Numbered from the stretch's first letter, positions 1 to 7,323 are shown. The stretch: 64,000 nucleotides of DNA from Sporomusaceae bacterium UBA7701 (GCA_002482545.1 DLGF01000012.1:327214-391213); one strand, 5' to 3'. Numbers and translations are program-made. Notes: generated from the letters alone by a model not told the origin.

Positions 1-94
1 AGCCGACAGTCCTGACCGGAAGGCTGGTGTAGCTGACCGTCATCGGCGGCATCGGCTTGACACGAAATACGGGGGTAATAGGATTGATTCGCAT
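1..94 (-). CDS. Start of a hypothetical protein, cut by the window edge
   Basis: An ATG at 94 is preceded by a strong ribosome binding site (AAAGGAGG) and opens a frame that stays open to base 1. Only 31 residues are visible, beginning MRINPITPVFRVKP, and they match no family I know. It is the fourth gene of a tightly packed minus-strand run of small genes (801, 479, 216, 94) inside the integrated element. Function unknown. Confidence 0.5.
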   Translation of the reverse strand, partial: MRINPITPVFRVKPMPPMTVSYTSLPVRTVG

Positions 95-99
95 GGGTG

Positions 100-216
100 C
101 TACCTCCTTTCAATTTTTTGCTGAGCGACGGATAAGATCATCAACGCTTCACCGGGCTGAAAAAACTCCAGCAGGAAGCTGGCAATCCACGTCGCTGCGC
201 GATCCATTGTTGTCAT
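100..216 (-). CDS. Small hypothetical protein of the integrated element
   Basis: A 38-codon frame (MTTMDRAATWIASFLLEF...) whose ATG overlaps the stop of the preceding gene in an ATGA arrangement, a sign of translational coupling. Its end contains the ribosome binding site of the next frame, whose ATG is at 94. It has a hydrophobic and amphipathic first half. No family recognised; it is supported only by the packing of the operon. Confidence 0.4.
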   Translation of the reverse strand: MTTMDRAATWIASFLLEFFQPGEALMILSVAQQKIERR

Positions 217-479
217 GGGCCTGTCCCTTCCTCTCTTGGGTCTGTTCTGCACAAACAAACCATCTCGATACCGGCGAACGTCTTCGATGCCTGGAACGGG
301 TTAAGCAGAGACTTGCACTTTTCTACGGTCAATTCTCCGGGTAACTGTAACAGTTGATTGAGCTCATAAAGCTGAATTTCTGTCCCATTGCTCTCACGGA
401 AGGTTATCGTGATTGCCGAATGCCGCTGCAGTTCTTCCGTTGCGGCCTGAAAAACCAGAATTGCCTGTTCTAACGTCAT
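213..479 (-). CDS. Small hypothetical protein of the integrated element
   Basis: An 88-residue protein beginning MTLEQAILVF. The start is supported by an AAAGGAGG site seven bases upstream. It contains no motif I recognise: the N-terminal half looks helical and the centre carries a short leucine-rich segment (YELNQLLQLPGELT). It lies 22 bases downstream of the DNA-binding gene ending at 499 and overlaps the next small frame by four bases, so all are probably co-transcribed. Function unknown; probable phage or integrative-element accessory gene. Confidence 0.6.
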   Translation of the reverse strand: MTLEQAILVFQAATEELQRHSAITITFRESNGTEIQLYELNQLLQLPGELTVEKCKSLLNPFQASKTFAGIEMVCLCRTDPREEGTGP

Positions 480-498
480 GGGTTCATCCTCCTTTCAG

Positions 499-801
499 TT
501 ATTTCTGACCTAATCGAATCGAATCAGGTGGCCGGCCTTTCGATTTTGGTTTGTCTAAACCAGGTGGTTTAGGCTGCGCTTGCCGGACGAACGGTATAGG
601 CATATTAGCACCAGCTTTTTCTGCCGTGAGTTCGGCCTGTAGCCGAAGCGCTACCAGTGCTGCATCAACGTGTATTAAAATGTGGCATTTTCCAGTCTTT
701 ATATGGGGAAGCATCCCTTTGCGAGCGTATTGCCTTACATGTCGTTCAGGCAGGCCTGTCCTTTTCGCGAAAGCAGCAGGGGGTTCGAGAATGTTGCACA
801 T
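499..801 (-). CDS. Excisionase-like / MerR-type helix-turn-helix DNA-binding protein
   Basis: A protein of 100 residues. Residues about 10-45 (FAKRTGLPERHVRQYARKG followed by LPHIKTGKCHILIHVDAAL) have the winged-helix layout of excisionase or MerR-type HTH proteins, in which a short helix-turn-helix is followed by a beta wing ending in an aspartate/alanine helix. The C-terminal third is rich in Pro, Lys and Gln and looks unstructured. I chose the ATG at 801 (AGGAAG about ten bases upstream); a GTG at 813 is the alternative. It heads the minus-strand run of small genes in an integrase-bearing element, so a role in excision or replication control is likely but inferred. Confidence 0.6.
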   Translation of the reverse strand: MCNILEPPAAFAKRTGLPERHVRQYARKGMLPHIKTGKCHILIHVDAALVALRLQAELTAEKAGANMPIPFVRQAQPKPPGLDKPKSKGRPPDSIRLGQK

Positions 802-968
802 TGGGGAGGTCACTTCCTATTCATGATTGTCTGTCTTGCAGGTATGACCGAAAGGATAGCTTGCTTTATACAAAATATGATACTGAAAAGCGATTAGGAT
901 GGAATGCAAAAAAGTGCCACAATTTTTTTCGCATTTTTTTTGCATAAAATGCAGGCTTTTTGCTAAAT

Positions 969-1184
969 TTACTTTGCTTTTACCTTGCTTACTAATGAAT
1001 TAATAAACCTGATCTCGATACCAAGTGCTTGACAAGCTTCATTTATGGTGTCTTCATTCCAACGTCTGTTTTCGGCAATTAAGTCATTAACATAAACATG
1101 GCTACGATTCATTCTACGAGCCAATTCACGGACGCTAATATTTTCGTTTTCAATTTTCTTCTTAATGACTTCAGTAAAATTCAC
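969..1184 (-). CDS. Cro-like XRE family transcriptional regulator
   Basis: A 71-residue helix-turn-helix protein. The GTG at 1184 is chosen because an AAAGGAGG site lies ten bases upstream and the family fold starts there (NFTEVIKKKIENENISVREL); longer readings have no ribosome binding site. Residues about 15-45 form the XRE helix-turn-helix (SVRELARRMNRSHVYVNDLI). Size and layout match small Cro-type repressors. It is transcribed divergently from the CI-like gene at 1412, and the shared 227-base interval carries repeated operator half-sites, so the pair probably forms the element's lysogeny or maintenance switch. Confidence 0.75.
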   Translation of the reverse strand: MNFTEVIKKKIENENISVRELARRMNRSHVYVNDLIAENRRWNEDTINEACQALGIEIRFINSLVSKVKAK

Positions 1185-1411
1185 GTAATTGCAACCTCCT
1201 TTTGTACTCATATTGATTACATTGTAAGCAATATGCATTATATTAACAAACGTATAAATTACCAAATTGTAAGCAAATTGATTTATATATGCCATTTATC
1301 TTAAAAATCCTTCAATTTGCTTACAATTTTAATTATTTTTTCTAGATGTTGACATGAAATTGATTACAAAATATAATGATGTTATCAATTAGCTTACAAG
1401 AAGGTGCTTTG
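1185..1411. promoter_or_regulatory. Divergent promoter and operator region of the element's genetic switch
   Basis: Plus-strand promoter: TTGACA at 1349-1354, 17-base spacer, TATAAT at 1372-1377, a perfect match to the housekeeping consensus. Minus-strand promoter: TTGGTA (plus 1260-1265), 17 bases, TATAAT (plus 1237-1242). Related operator sites recur: ATTGTAAGCAAT at 1221-1232, ATTGTAAGCAAAT at 1266-1278, its exact reverse complement at 1315-1327, ATTGATTACAAA at 1359-1370, and ATTAGCTTACAAG at 1388-1400. They flank or sit inside both promoters, as expected for a CI/Cro switch. Which protein binds which site is inference. Confidence 0.75.
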
Positions 1412-2428
1412 ATGAATAACCTTTTAGCTTTAAGAAAAAAACATAACAAAAAAGCCATTGACCTTGCAAAGGCAATGGGCATAAGTCGAAATCATTATTA
1501 TGAGCTAGAAAGAGGTTCACGTCGCTTAAATGCTGATCATATAAAATCGCTTATACAAATATATAACGTTACTGCTGATGAGATTTTAGGGGGATATCCT
1601 GAAGAAGACCTCGATTTAAGATATGTATTTAGTTCACAGCCTGAAATATTGAATATACTTCAAACACACGATATTGAACTACTTAAATATATTAAAAACA
1701 GATATAATCACAATTCTTTAGTTAAGGCTATAGTTTTACAATTTAAAATTACAGAAAAAGATGCATGGAATATAATACATTCAATAGATAAATTTGGAGA
1801 TTTATCTATTGATGAACAGTCACGCGTGGCAAATTGCATTCAAACTGCAGCATTTATCGTCGATGCATCTCTTGCAAAAATAATCAAAGACATTCCCCCT
1901 GAGAAATCACGTGATTCAACAGGTTTAAGCTTTACTCAATACATCGATCAACAATTAAATGAACTTCTCCATAGTGAAAACCCGGCTTCTCCTTACGTTC
2001 CCATAAACGCGACATATATTGAAGGTTTTATCAATATCCCAGTCATTGGCCGTATTCCTGCCGGCAGTCCCCTGATTGCAGCAGAATATATCGAAGCCTA
2101 CGAAGATATTCCTCGCAGTTGGTTGAACGGCGATCCGGAAAACTATTTTATTCTCAAAGTTGAAGGCGATTCCATGGAAGGCGCCAAAATTTTCGACGGC
2201 GACTTTGCCTTAATAAAAAAAAGCCCCACCTGCGACAATGGCCAGATATGTGCCGTTGGCATCACAGGAGAGACTCCCGATCTTTACGCCACACTGAAGC
2301 GTGTCTATGAACTTGATGAGGAATATCTTGAATTGGTTCCTGAAAATAGCAAATACCCCAGACGCAAGGTTAAGCGGTCTGAGGTAAATATATTTGGAGT
2401 CCTTAGAATGGTACATAGGAAGTATTAG
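1412..2428 (+). CDS. CI/LexA-like repressor with XRE helix-turn-helix and S24 self-cleavage domain
   Basis: 338 residues. Residues about 1-60 are an XRE helix-turn-helix (LRKKHNKKAIDLAKAMGISR). The last 140 residues are an S24 peptidase domain: the cleavage pair A217-G218 (IPAGSPL), catalytic Ser254 in GDSMEGAKIFDGD and catalytic Lys296 in ATLKRVY. Such repressors cut themselves when RecA is activated by DNA damage, which derepresses the mobile element. The linker, about residues 70-200, is longer than in lambda CI and is AT-rich and not recognised. The ATG at 1412 is chosen over 1376 because AGAAGGTG precedes it and TATAAT at 1372-1377 covers the earlier ATG. Confidence 0.85.
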   Translation: MNNLLALRKKHNKKAIDLAKAMGISRNHYYELERGSRRLNADHIKSLIQIYNVTADEILGGYPEEDLDLRYVFSSQPEILNILQTHDIELLKYIKNRYNHNSLVKAIVLQFKITEKDAWNIIHSIDKFGDLSIDEQSRVANCIQTAAFIVDASLAKIIKDIPPEKSRDSTGLSFTQYIDQQLNELLHSENPASPYVPINATYIEGFINIPVIGRIPAGSPLIAAEYIEAYEDIPRSWLNGDPENYFILKVEGDSMEGAKIFDGDFALIKKSPTCDNGQICAVGITGETPDLYATLKRVYELDEEYLELVPENSKYPRRKVKRSEVNIFGVLRMVHRKY

Positions 2429-2446
2429 CAAAAGCAGGTGATTCTC

Positions 2447-3586
2447 ATGGCCAAGCAGCGATCCAAAGGCGAAGGAACCTTTTACTTTGACGAAATTAAA
2501 CAGCTTTACCGGGCCATGATTACTACCCCTGCTGGGAATCGTTTAACCAAATCATCCAAAAATGAAGAAATTGTCTCCGACTGGCTAAATGAGCAGCGGC
2601 TCCTAGTCGGTCGGAGGCAACATATAGAGCCTCACAATATTACGCTGGGGGACTGGATTGATGAGTGGCTAGAAACTTATGCAAAACCCTCTGTTCGGCC
2701 ACGCACCTATGACCGGTATAAAAGCCTGCTGGCGCATACCTCCACTCTACAGAAGACCCGTCTTACCAGTCTGATCCCTGCCCACTTTCAAAAGCTCTAT
2801 AACAGCCTCTCCACGCTTTCCGGAACGACTCGGAAACATATCCACTACTGCCTATCCGGATGCCTGGAGCAAGCGGTCATAAACCGGCTTCTCTATTCCA
2901 ATCCCATCAAGGCTGTGGAGGCTCCAAAAGCCACAACGAAGGAAATAGAGACGTTTACCGCGGAAGAGCTGGACGCTATTCGAAAGGCGGCCGAATCGGA
3001 TGTTCATGGCTTAGTTATCTTCATTGCTACTAATACCGGTATGCGCCTATCCGAAATATTGGCCCTTACATGGAAAGATATCGACCTCAAGAAAAATACA
3101 ATTTCGATAAAGAACACCGTCCACTACAGCATTTCTGCCGGCACACGCATCGAAGATCCGAAAAACCAATACTCAAAGCGCACCATTTCGATCGACAAAG
3201 CCCTTGCCTTAAAGATAAAGGAGCACAAACTAAAATACGCTTCTCAGACCTATCTTTTTATGTCACAAGCCGGAAATAACGTCACTCCACATAACTTCCT
3301 GCGCTGGCACTATGACAAAATCCGAACCAAAGCCGGAGTAACCAAAGGATTTCACGCTCTGCGGCATACGCACGCTACCGAGCTGATCGCTGCCGGGGTA
3401 CCGCTCCCTGACGTGTCGCGAAGGCTGGGCCATTCCAGAATCTCAACTACAATGGATATTTACGCTCATGTTATCCCGAAGAACGATGAAAAAATGATCA
3501 ATACCATTGATATAATATTTAATAAAAAGCCCGCCCCGGCAGAATCTACCGACACAGCGGAAACACAAAGAGACGCCCCGAATTAA
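2447..3586 (+). CDS. int: Tyrosine recombinase (phage-type integrase)
   Basis: 379 residues. N-terminal arm-binding region (about 1-55), SAM-like core-binding domain (about 65-150) and catalytic domain (about 165-360). The active-site set is complete: Arg200 (TGMRLSE), His303 and Arg306 (HALRHTHA), His329 (LGHS) and the nucleophile Tyr339 (TMDIYAH). It catalyses strand exchange between the element's att sites. It follows the CI-like gene by 18 bases and ends next to the 3' end of tRNA-Sec, the classic layout of an integrase beside its attachment site. ATG 2447 is preferred over GTG 2438 because AGCAGGTG sits at ribosome-binding distance. Confidence 0.93.
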   Translation: MAKQRSKGEGTFYFDEIKQLYRAMITTPAGNRLTKSSKNEEIVSDWLNEQRLLVGRRQHIEPHNITLGDWIDEWLETYAKPSVRPRTYDRYKSLLAHTSTLQKTRLTSLIPAHFQKLYNSLSTLSGTTRKHIHYCLSGCLEQAVINRLLYSNPIKAVEAPKATTKEIETFTAEELDAIRKAAESDVHGLVIFIATNTGMRLSEILALTWKDIDLKKNTISIKNTVHYSISAGTRIEDPKNQYSKRTISIDKALALKIKEHKLKYASQTYLFMSQAGNNVTPHNFLRWHYDKIRTKAGVTKGFHALRHTHATELIAAGVPLPDVSRRLGHSRISTTMDIYAHVIPKNDEKMINTIDIIFNKKPAPAESTDTAETQRDAPN

Positions 3587-3604
3587 CGAGGCGTCTCTTC
3601 TTTT
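3569..3604 (+). terminator. Intrinsic terminator of the integrase gene
   Basis: A nine-base perfect stem, AGAGACGCC at 3569-3577 and GGCGTCTCT at 3590-3598, followed by TCTTTT. The integrase stop codon (3584-3586) lies in the loop. Confidence 0.8.
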
Positions 3605-3696
3605 GTGGTAGCAACTGCACACCAACCGCACACCACCTATATCGGTTTTGCTGCACACCTTAGTCTGGCTAACTGGCCGGACCATTGTTTTCACTA

Positions 3697-3720
3697 TGGC
3701 GGGAGCGTGTAGGAATCGAA
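3697..3720. other. Probable attachment site (att) of the integrated element
   Basis: The element's integrase gene ends 110 bases to the left of this 3' end of tRNA-Sec. Tyrosine integrases commonly target tRNA 3' ends, using the T-loop/acceptor segment as the crossover core. The other att copy would lie left of base 1; I found none inside the window. Exact core boundaries cannot be set from one side. Confidence 0.5.
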
Positions 3721-3794
3721 CCCACCCACGATGGGACTACCACCGCGCAAACGGTTTTGAAGACCGCAGGAGCCACCAGGCCCCCTCCGCCCCC
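3697..3794 (-). tRNA. selC: tRNA-Sec (anticodon UCA)
   Basis: About 98 nt, far longer than a normal tRNA. The minus strand shows an anticodon stem GCGGT/ACCGT around loop CTTCAAA with anticodon TCA. A long variable arm (stem CGGTGG/CCATCG, plus about 3728-3744) follows, then a T-arm GTGGG-TTCGATT-CCTAC. The acceptor end is ...CGCTCCC-G-CCA with encoded CCA, pairing with a 5' GGGGGCG. These are the hallmarks of the UGA-decoding selenocysteine tRNA. No selA, selB or selD is in the window, and no gene here shows a convincing in-frame UGA. The 3' end touches the integrated element, so this gene is its likely attachment site. Confidence 0.9.
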
Positions 3795-3857
3795 GTATTC
3801 GGGTTTTACCTCTACTATTATACAATATTTTTCACAATTCGCCACTGGTTTATTACG

Positions 3858-4679
3858 TCAACAGTAAAGTTCTTTTCGCCGCTCCAGGGCGTAGAACCGG
3901 CGGCACATGCCCTGGGGCGTGGTGCGGGCGGCGGCGGTGCGGGAAAGGTCGATATCGGCGGCGATCAGGGTTTCTTCCCCGGAGAAGTCCTCGGCCAGCA
4001 CTTCGCCGGACGGGCCGACCAGCATCGCGCCGCCGTGGTAGACGGTGCCTTGCCCGTTGCCGCCCGCCTGATTGGCGGCCAGCACATAGACACAGTTGTC
4101 ATAAGCCCGGGCCCGCAGCGAAATGTGCCAGCTTTCCCGGCGGTCGTCCGCCGCGAGGCGCGGGGTGGCGTGGGGGCAGAGAATAAGCTGGGCGCCTTTT
4201 AACGCCAGGGTCTGAGTGATCTCGGGGAAATGCTGCTCGAGGCAAAGCTGCAGCCCTGCCTTAAGCCCAGGCAGCGGAAAAACGGGCAGCACGTCGCCGG
4301 CGGCGTATTCGCGCCGTTCCCGCTGCCCGAGGTGGGTCTTGCGGTAGAGGAAGAACTCCCCGGACGGCAGCCAGAGACCGTGGGCCAGGTATTCAGGCGT
4401 CCCGGGGCCATCCTGCCAGGCCATGCCGGCGGCCAGGGTCAGGCTGAGCCGCCTGGCCAGCGCGGCCATCTCCCGGCAGGCGGCATGGTCCGGCCCCAGC
4501 GGCCTTGGGGCTTCCCCCCGGGTACCGTAGCCCGTCAGGCTGAGCTCGGGAAACAGCAGGAGGCCGACCCGGCCGGCGGCGGCCTTTTCCGCCCACCGGG
4601 CCGCCGCAGCCAGGTTGTCCTCCACGGCGTTGACCACGGCCCGGCACGCCACAGCCCCCACCCGCACGATGTCACCCAT
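3858..4679 (-). CDS. Nitrilase-superfamily carbon-nitrogen hydrolase
   Basis: 273 residues, typical for the family. The Glu-Lys-Cys triad is visible: Glu45 (LLFPELSLTGYG), Lys114 (LYRKTHLG) and Cys146 (LQLCLEQHFPE). The family hydrolyses amides, omega-amides or carbamoyl compounds; the substrate cannot be told, although a C-terminal arm rather than an extra domain argues against NAD synthetase. The ATG at 4679 is chosen because GAGGAGAG precedes it; the frame upstream is low-complexity. It is transcribed away from the amt operon and towards tRNA-Sec. No partner gene adjoins it. Confidence 0.85.
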   Translation of the reverse strand: MGDIVRVGAVACRAVVNAVEDNLAAAARWAEKAAAGRVGLLLFPELSLTGYGTRGEAPRPLGPDHAACREMAALARRLSLTLAAGMAWQDGPGTPEYLAHGLWLPSGEFFLYRKTHLGQRERREYAAGDVLPVFPLPGLKAGLQLCLEQHFPEITQTLALKGAQLILCPHATPRLAADDRRESWHISLRARAYDNCVYVLAANQAGGNGQGTVYHGGAMLVGPSGEVLAEDFSGEETLIAADIDLSRTAAARTTPQGMCRRFYALERRKELYC

Positions 4680-4841
4680 GGCAATCTCTCCTCTATCCCT
4701 AGCATCTATTATGCCAGTAGTATGGCAGACCGGCCCCCAAAAGTCAACCGAGGCTCCTCGCGAAGGGCCTTCCCGGCCGCGCCGCCGGTCCTTTAGCAAG
4801 GGACCGCGCTAAAGTTCCAATTTTCAGACGGGATAAACATA

Positions 4842-4870
4842 TTGACATACGCTTCCGCGGCTGATATATT
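4842..4870 (+). promoter_or_regulatory. Promoter of the amt-glnK operon
   Basis: TTGACA at 4842-4847, a 17-base spacer, and TATATT at 4865-4870. Transcription would begin near 4877, giving a leader of about 145 bases before the amt start. Confidence 0.7.
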
Positions 4871-4899
4871 GATAAACAATAAAAATAAAAAGGCAACGG

Positions 4900-4933
4900 C
4901 GCCTTCGTAGAGCTTTTCTACGAGGGCGTTTTT
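4900..4933 (+). terminator. Leader attenuator ahead of amt
   Basis: A 12-base-pair hairpin, CGCCTTCGTAGA (4900-4911) with TCTACGAGGGCG (4917-4928), is followed by TTTTT. It lies between the promoter and the amt start. No plus-strand gene precedes it, so it can only act on the amt transcript. That implies antitermination or attenuation control, for example by an ANTAR protein of the kind that controls nitrogen genes in some clostridia; the mechanism is inference. Confidence 0.7.
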
Positions 4934-5020
4934 GTCACCAGACAACGGCGTCCGGGTTATTCCGGGCGCATTCTGTTTATTTGCGGGAGAATGGGAAATT
5001 CAGTTGTGAGGTGTTTTGCT

Positions 5021-6445
5021 ATGAAAAAGGTGAGGCTATCTGTCTGGTTGGGTCTGCTCTTTATGACCCTGTGGATTCCCGTCGCTTTTGCCGACGAGGC
5101 GGCCGTTCCCGCGGCGGCCGAAGCCTTGGCGGTCGACCCGGGGGACACGGCTTTCGTTCTGCTGTCCGCCGCCCTGGTCATGCTGATGACTCCCGGTCTC
5201 GCCCTTTTCTACGGCGGCATGGTCCGGACCAAGAATGCGCTAAGTACCATCATGCAGAGTTTTTTCATCGTCGGACTTATTTCGGTGCAATGGGTCCTGT
5301 GGGGCTATTCGCTGGCGTTCGCGCCCGACACGGGCCACCTTATCGGAGGCTTCGACTGGCTGGGTCTCCGGGGGGTCGGCCAGTCGCCCAATGCCGATTA
5401 TGCCGCGACCATTCCCCATATGGCCTTCGTGATTTTCCAGGGGATGTTCGCCGTCATCACCCCGGCGCTCATTACCGGCTCTTTTGCCGAACGGATGAAG
5501 TTTCCCGCCTTCGTGGTGTTCACGCTGGCCTGGGCGACGCTGGTCTATGATCCGGTGGCCCACTGGGTGTGGGGCGTGGGCGGTTGGCTGCGGGAGCTGG
5601 GGGTCCTTGACTTCGCGGGCGGCACGGTGGTGCACATCCTGTCCGGAGTATCCGGCCTGGTAGTGGCTCTGGTGCTCGGCAAGCGCAAGGGCTACGGCAG
5701 CGACGTCATGCTGCCCCACCACCTGCCGATGACGGTGCTCGGCGCAGCCTTGCTGTGGTTCGGCTGGTTCGGCTTCAACGCCGGCAGCGCTCTCGGCGCC
5801 AACGGGCTGGCCGCCAGCGCCTTTGTGGTGACCAACACGGCGGCAAGCGCCGCTGCGGTGGCCTGGGTGTCGGCGGAATGGTACCACCGCGGCAAACCGA
5901 CCATCCTCGGCGCGGCCAGCGGCTGCATTGCCGGGCTGGTCGCCATCACCCCCGGCGCCGGGTTCGTCGGCCCGCTCTCCTCGGTTATCATCGGCTTGGT
6001 CGCCGGCGGTGGCTGCTATCTCGCCGTCGGCATCCTGAAGGCCAAGTTGGGCTACGACGACTCGCTGGATGCCTTCGGCGTCCACGGCATCGGCGGCACC
6101 TGGGGAGCCGTCGCCACCGGTCTTTTCGCTTCGAAGGACATCAACCCGGCGGGAGCCGACGGCCTGTTCTTCGGCAATGCCGGCCAATTGGCGACCCAGT
6201 TGGCGGGCGTCGCCGCCAGCTGGATCTTCGCCGCCGCCATGACCTTCCTGATCCTGAAAGCCATCGGCCTTATCCTGCCCCTGCGCGCCAACGCCGAGCA
6301 GGAGGTGCGGGGCCTCGACATCACCGAGCACGGCGAGCGGGGCTACGCCTATCAGGACTTTCTCACCGGCTCGCCCATCCTTCACCGCGGGCTGTCTCCG
6401 GAAAAACCCGTTTCCGCCACCCAGGCCAGTCTGACCAATTCGTAG
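5021..6445 (+). CDS. amt: Ammonium transporter (Amt family)
   Basis: 474 residues. A signal peptide (MKKVRLSVWLGLLFMTLWIP, processed near AFA) leads into 11 predicted membrane spans. Family signatures include GDTAFVLLSAALVMLMTPGLA with FYGGMVRTKN, the twin pore histidines in GTVVHILSG and DAFGVHGIGG, and FGWFGFNAGSAL. The protein conducts ammonia/ammonium through the cytoplasmic membrane as a trimer and is blocked by PII proteins. The ATG at 5021 is preferred over 4991 because GAGGTG precedes it and it gives a clean signal peptide. It forms an operon with glnK 12 bases downstream. Confidence 0.95.
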   Translation: MKKVRLSVWLGLLFMTLWIPVAFADEAAVPAAAEALAVDPGDTAFVLLSAALVMLMTPGLALFYGGMVRTKNALSTIMQSFFIVGLISVQWVLWGYSLAFAPDTGHLIGGFDWLGLRGVGQSPNADYAATIPHMAFVIFQGMFAVITPALITGSFAERMKFPAFVVFTLAWATLVYDPVAHWVWGVGGWLRELGVLDFAGGTVVHILSGVSGLVVALVLGKRKGYGSDVMLPHHLPMTVLGAALLWFGWFGFNAGSALGANGLAASAFVVTNTAASAAAVAWVSAEWYHRGKPTILGAASGCIAGLVAITPGAGFVGPLSSVIIGLVAGGGCYLAVGILKAKLGYDDSLDAFGVHGIGGTWGAVATGLFASKDINPAGADGLFFGNAGQLATQLAGVAASWIFAAAMTFLILKAIGLILPLRANAEQEVRGLDITEHGERGYAYQDFLTGSPILHRGLSPEKPVSATQASLTNS

Positions 6446-6457
6446 GAGGCAAGCATC

Positions 6458-6820
6458 ATGCGTAAAATTACGAAGATCGACATCATCACCCGGCCGGAAA
6501 AGCTGGAGGAACTCAAGGAAGCGCTGAACGCCATCGCCGTGACCGGGATGACGGTCACCCAGGTGTTCGGCTGCGGGCTGCAAAAAGGCCATACGGAAGT
6601 GTACCGGGGGCAGGAAGTCCATGTCACCCTGCTGCCGATGGTCAAGATCGAGGTCGTCGTCTGCGAGGTGCCGGTGGAAAAGGTGGTCGACACCGCCAAG
6701 CGGGTATGCCGGACCGGCAAGGTCGGCGACGGCAAAATCTTCGTCTACCCGCTGGAAAACGCCGTGCGGATCCGGACCGGCGAAGAGGGCGATATCGCCA
6801 TCATGGATCCCAAAAGCTAG
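6458..6820 (+). CDS. glnK: PII nitrogen-regulatory protein (GlnK/GlnB type)
   Basis: 120 residues. The ferredoxin-like fold is recognisable, with the T-loop at about 37-55 (GCGLQKGHTEVYRGQEV); Tyr49 corresponds to the uridylylated tyrosine of enteric PII. The second signature TGKVGDGKIFVYPLENAVRIRTGEEG binds ATP/ADP. PII trimers sense energy and 2-oxoglutarate and plug the Amt trimer when nitrogen is ample. The operon with amt is the classic amtB-glnK pair. The ribosome binding site is AGGAGGC. Confidence 0.95.
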   Translation: MRKITKIDIITRPEKLEELKEALNAIAVTGMTVTQVFGCGLQKGHTEVYRGQEVHVTLLPMVKIEVVVCEVPVEKVVDTAKRVCRTGKVGDGKIFVYPLENAVRIRTGEEGDIAIMDPKS

Positions 6821-6830
6821 CCATTCTCCC

Positions 6831-6856
6831 AGCCGGCCTTCGCGCCGGCTTTTTTT
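6831..6856 (+). terminator. Terminator of amt-glnK
   Basis: AGCCGGC (6831-6837) pairs with GCCGGCT (6844-6850), followed directly by TTTTTT. Confidence 0.85.
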
Positions 6857-6881
6857 ATGGCGCTACGCGCCGGCCCGAAAA

Positions 6882-7130
6882 AGAAAAGGAAGCAGCTCGG
6901 CTGCTTCCTTGATTGTTGACAGACCAGGCTGGCGAGAAAGGTCCAGATGCAAGGCGCACCGGAAGAGCGCGCGGCGCCGCGTACTTCGGGCGTACGCAAG
7001 CAAGCGCTCTGAGGAGCAAGTGCGCAAGTTCTTAGCGCGCATGCGCTTAGAACTGCGGCCTACCTCTTGCGGGTGCGCCGCAGATGGGCCTTTCTCGCCA
7101 GCCTGAGGAAGCAGCGGGGCTGCTTCCTTG
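6882..7130. repeat. Long nested inverted repeat, possible MITE or REP-like element
   Basis: Arms at 6925-6967 and 7064-7105 are imperfect reverse complements over about 42 bases (CAGGCTGGCGAGAAAGG near one end, its complement near the other). Inside are two smaller hairpins: AGAGCGC/GCGCTCT (6964-7011) enclosing GCGTAC/GTACGC, and AGTTCTTAGCGC/GCGCTTAGAACT (7027-7054). Copies of the hairpin GGAAGCAGC-loop-GCTGCTTCC followed by TTGATT flank the block (6889-6914 and 7107-7132). The outer left hairpin can also end minus-strand transcripts, since the T-rich run TTTTCTTTTTC follows it on that strand. No coding sequence is convincing here. Confidence 0.7.
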
Positions 7131-7168
7131 ATTCGGCCGGCGCCGCCGCGTGTTTGGCAACGGCGGTC

Positions 7169-7309
7169 CTAGCCGCATTTTCCTTTTTCTTTACATTGGC
7201 TGCAGTTCCCGTTGCAGGGCGCGAGCAGCAGTTTATAGCAGCGCGGGCAGCGGATTTCCGCCTGTGTCAGCCGATAGCCGCACTGCGGACAGATTTTTTG
7301 GCTCCCCAC
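7169..7309 (-). CDS. Small Cys-rich zinc-ribbon-like protein of the feo operon
   Basis: 46 residues with eight cysteines in pairs: CPQC, CPRC, CNGNC and CKEKGKC. It starts at a GTG (7309) with AAAGGGAG seven bases upstream, 14 bases after feoB stops. The layout suggests binding of a metal (zinc or iron). Many feo operons carry a short Cys-rich protein after feoB, but this one does not clearly match the known FeoB-associated family, so its role in iron uptake is inferred from position. Confidence 0.65.
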   Translation of the reverse strand: MGSQKICPQCGYRLTQAEIRCPRCYKLLLAPCNGNCSQCKEKGKCG

Positions 7310-7323
7310 AGCAATCACTCCCT

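Noticed and set aside
5240..6622. 460-codon minus-strand ORF opposite amt
   Set aside because: Antisense shadow of a GC-rich gene; no start signal and no recognisable protein.
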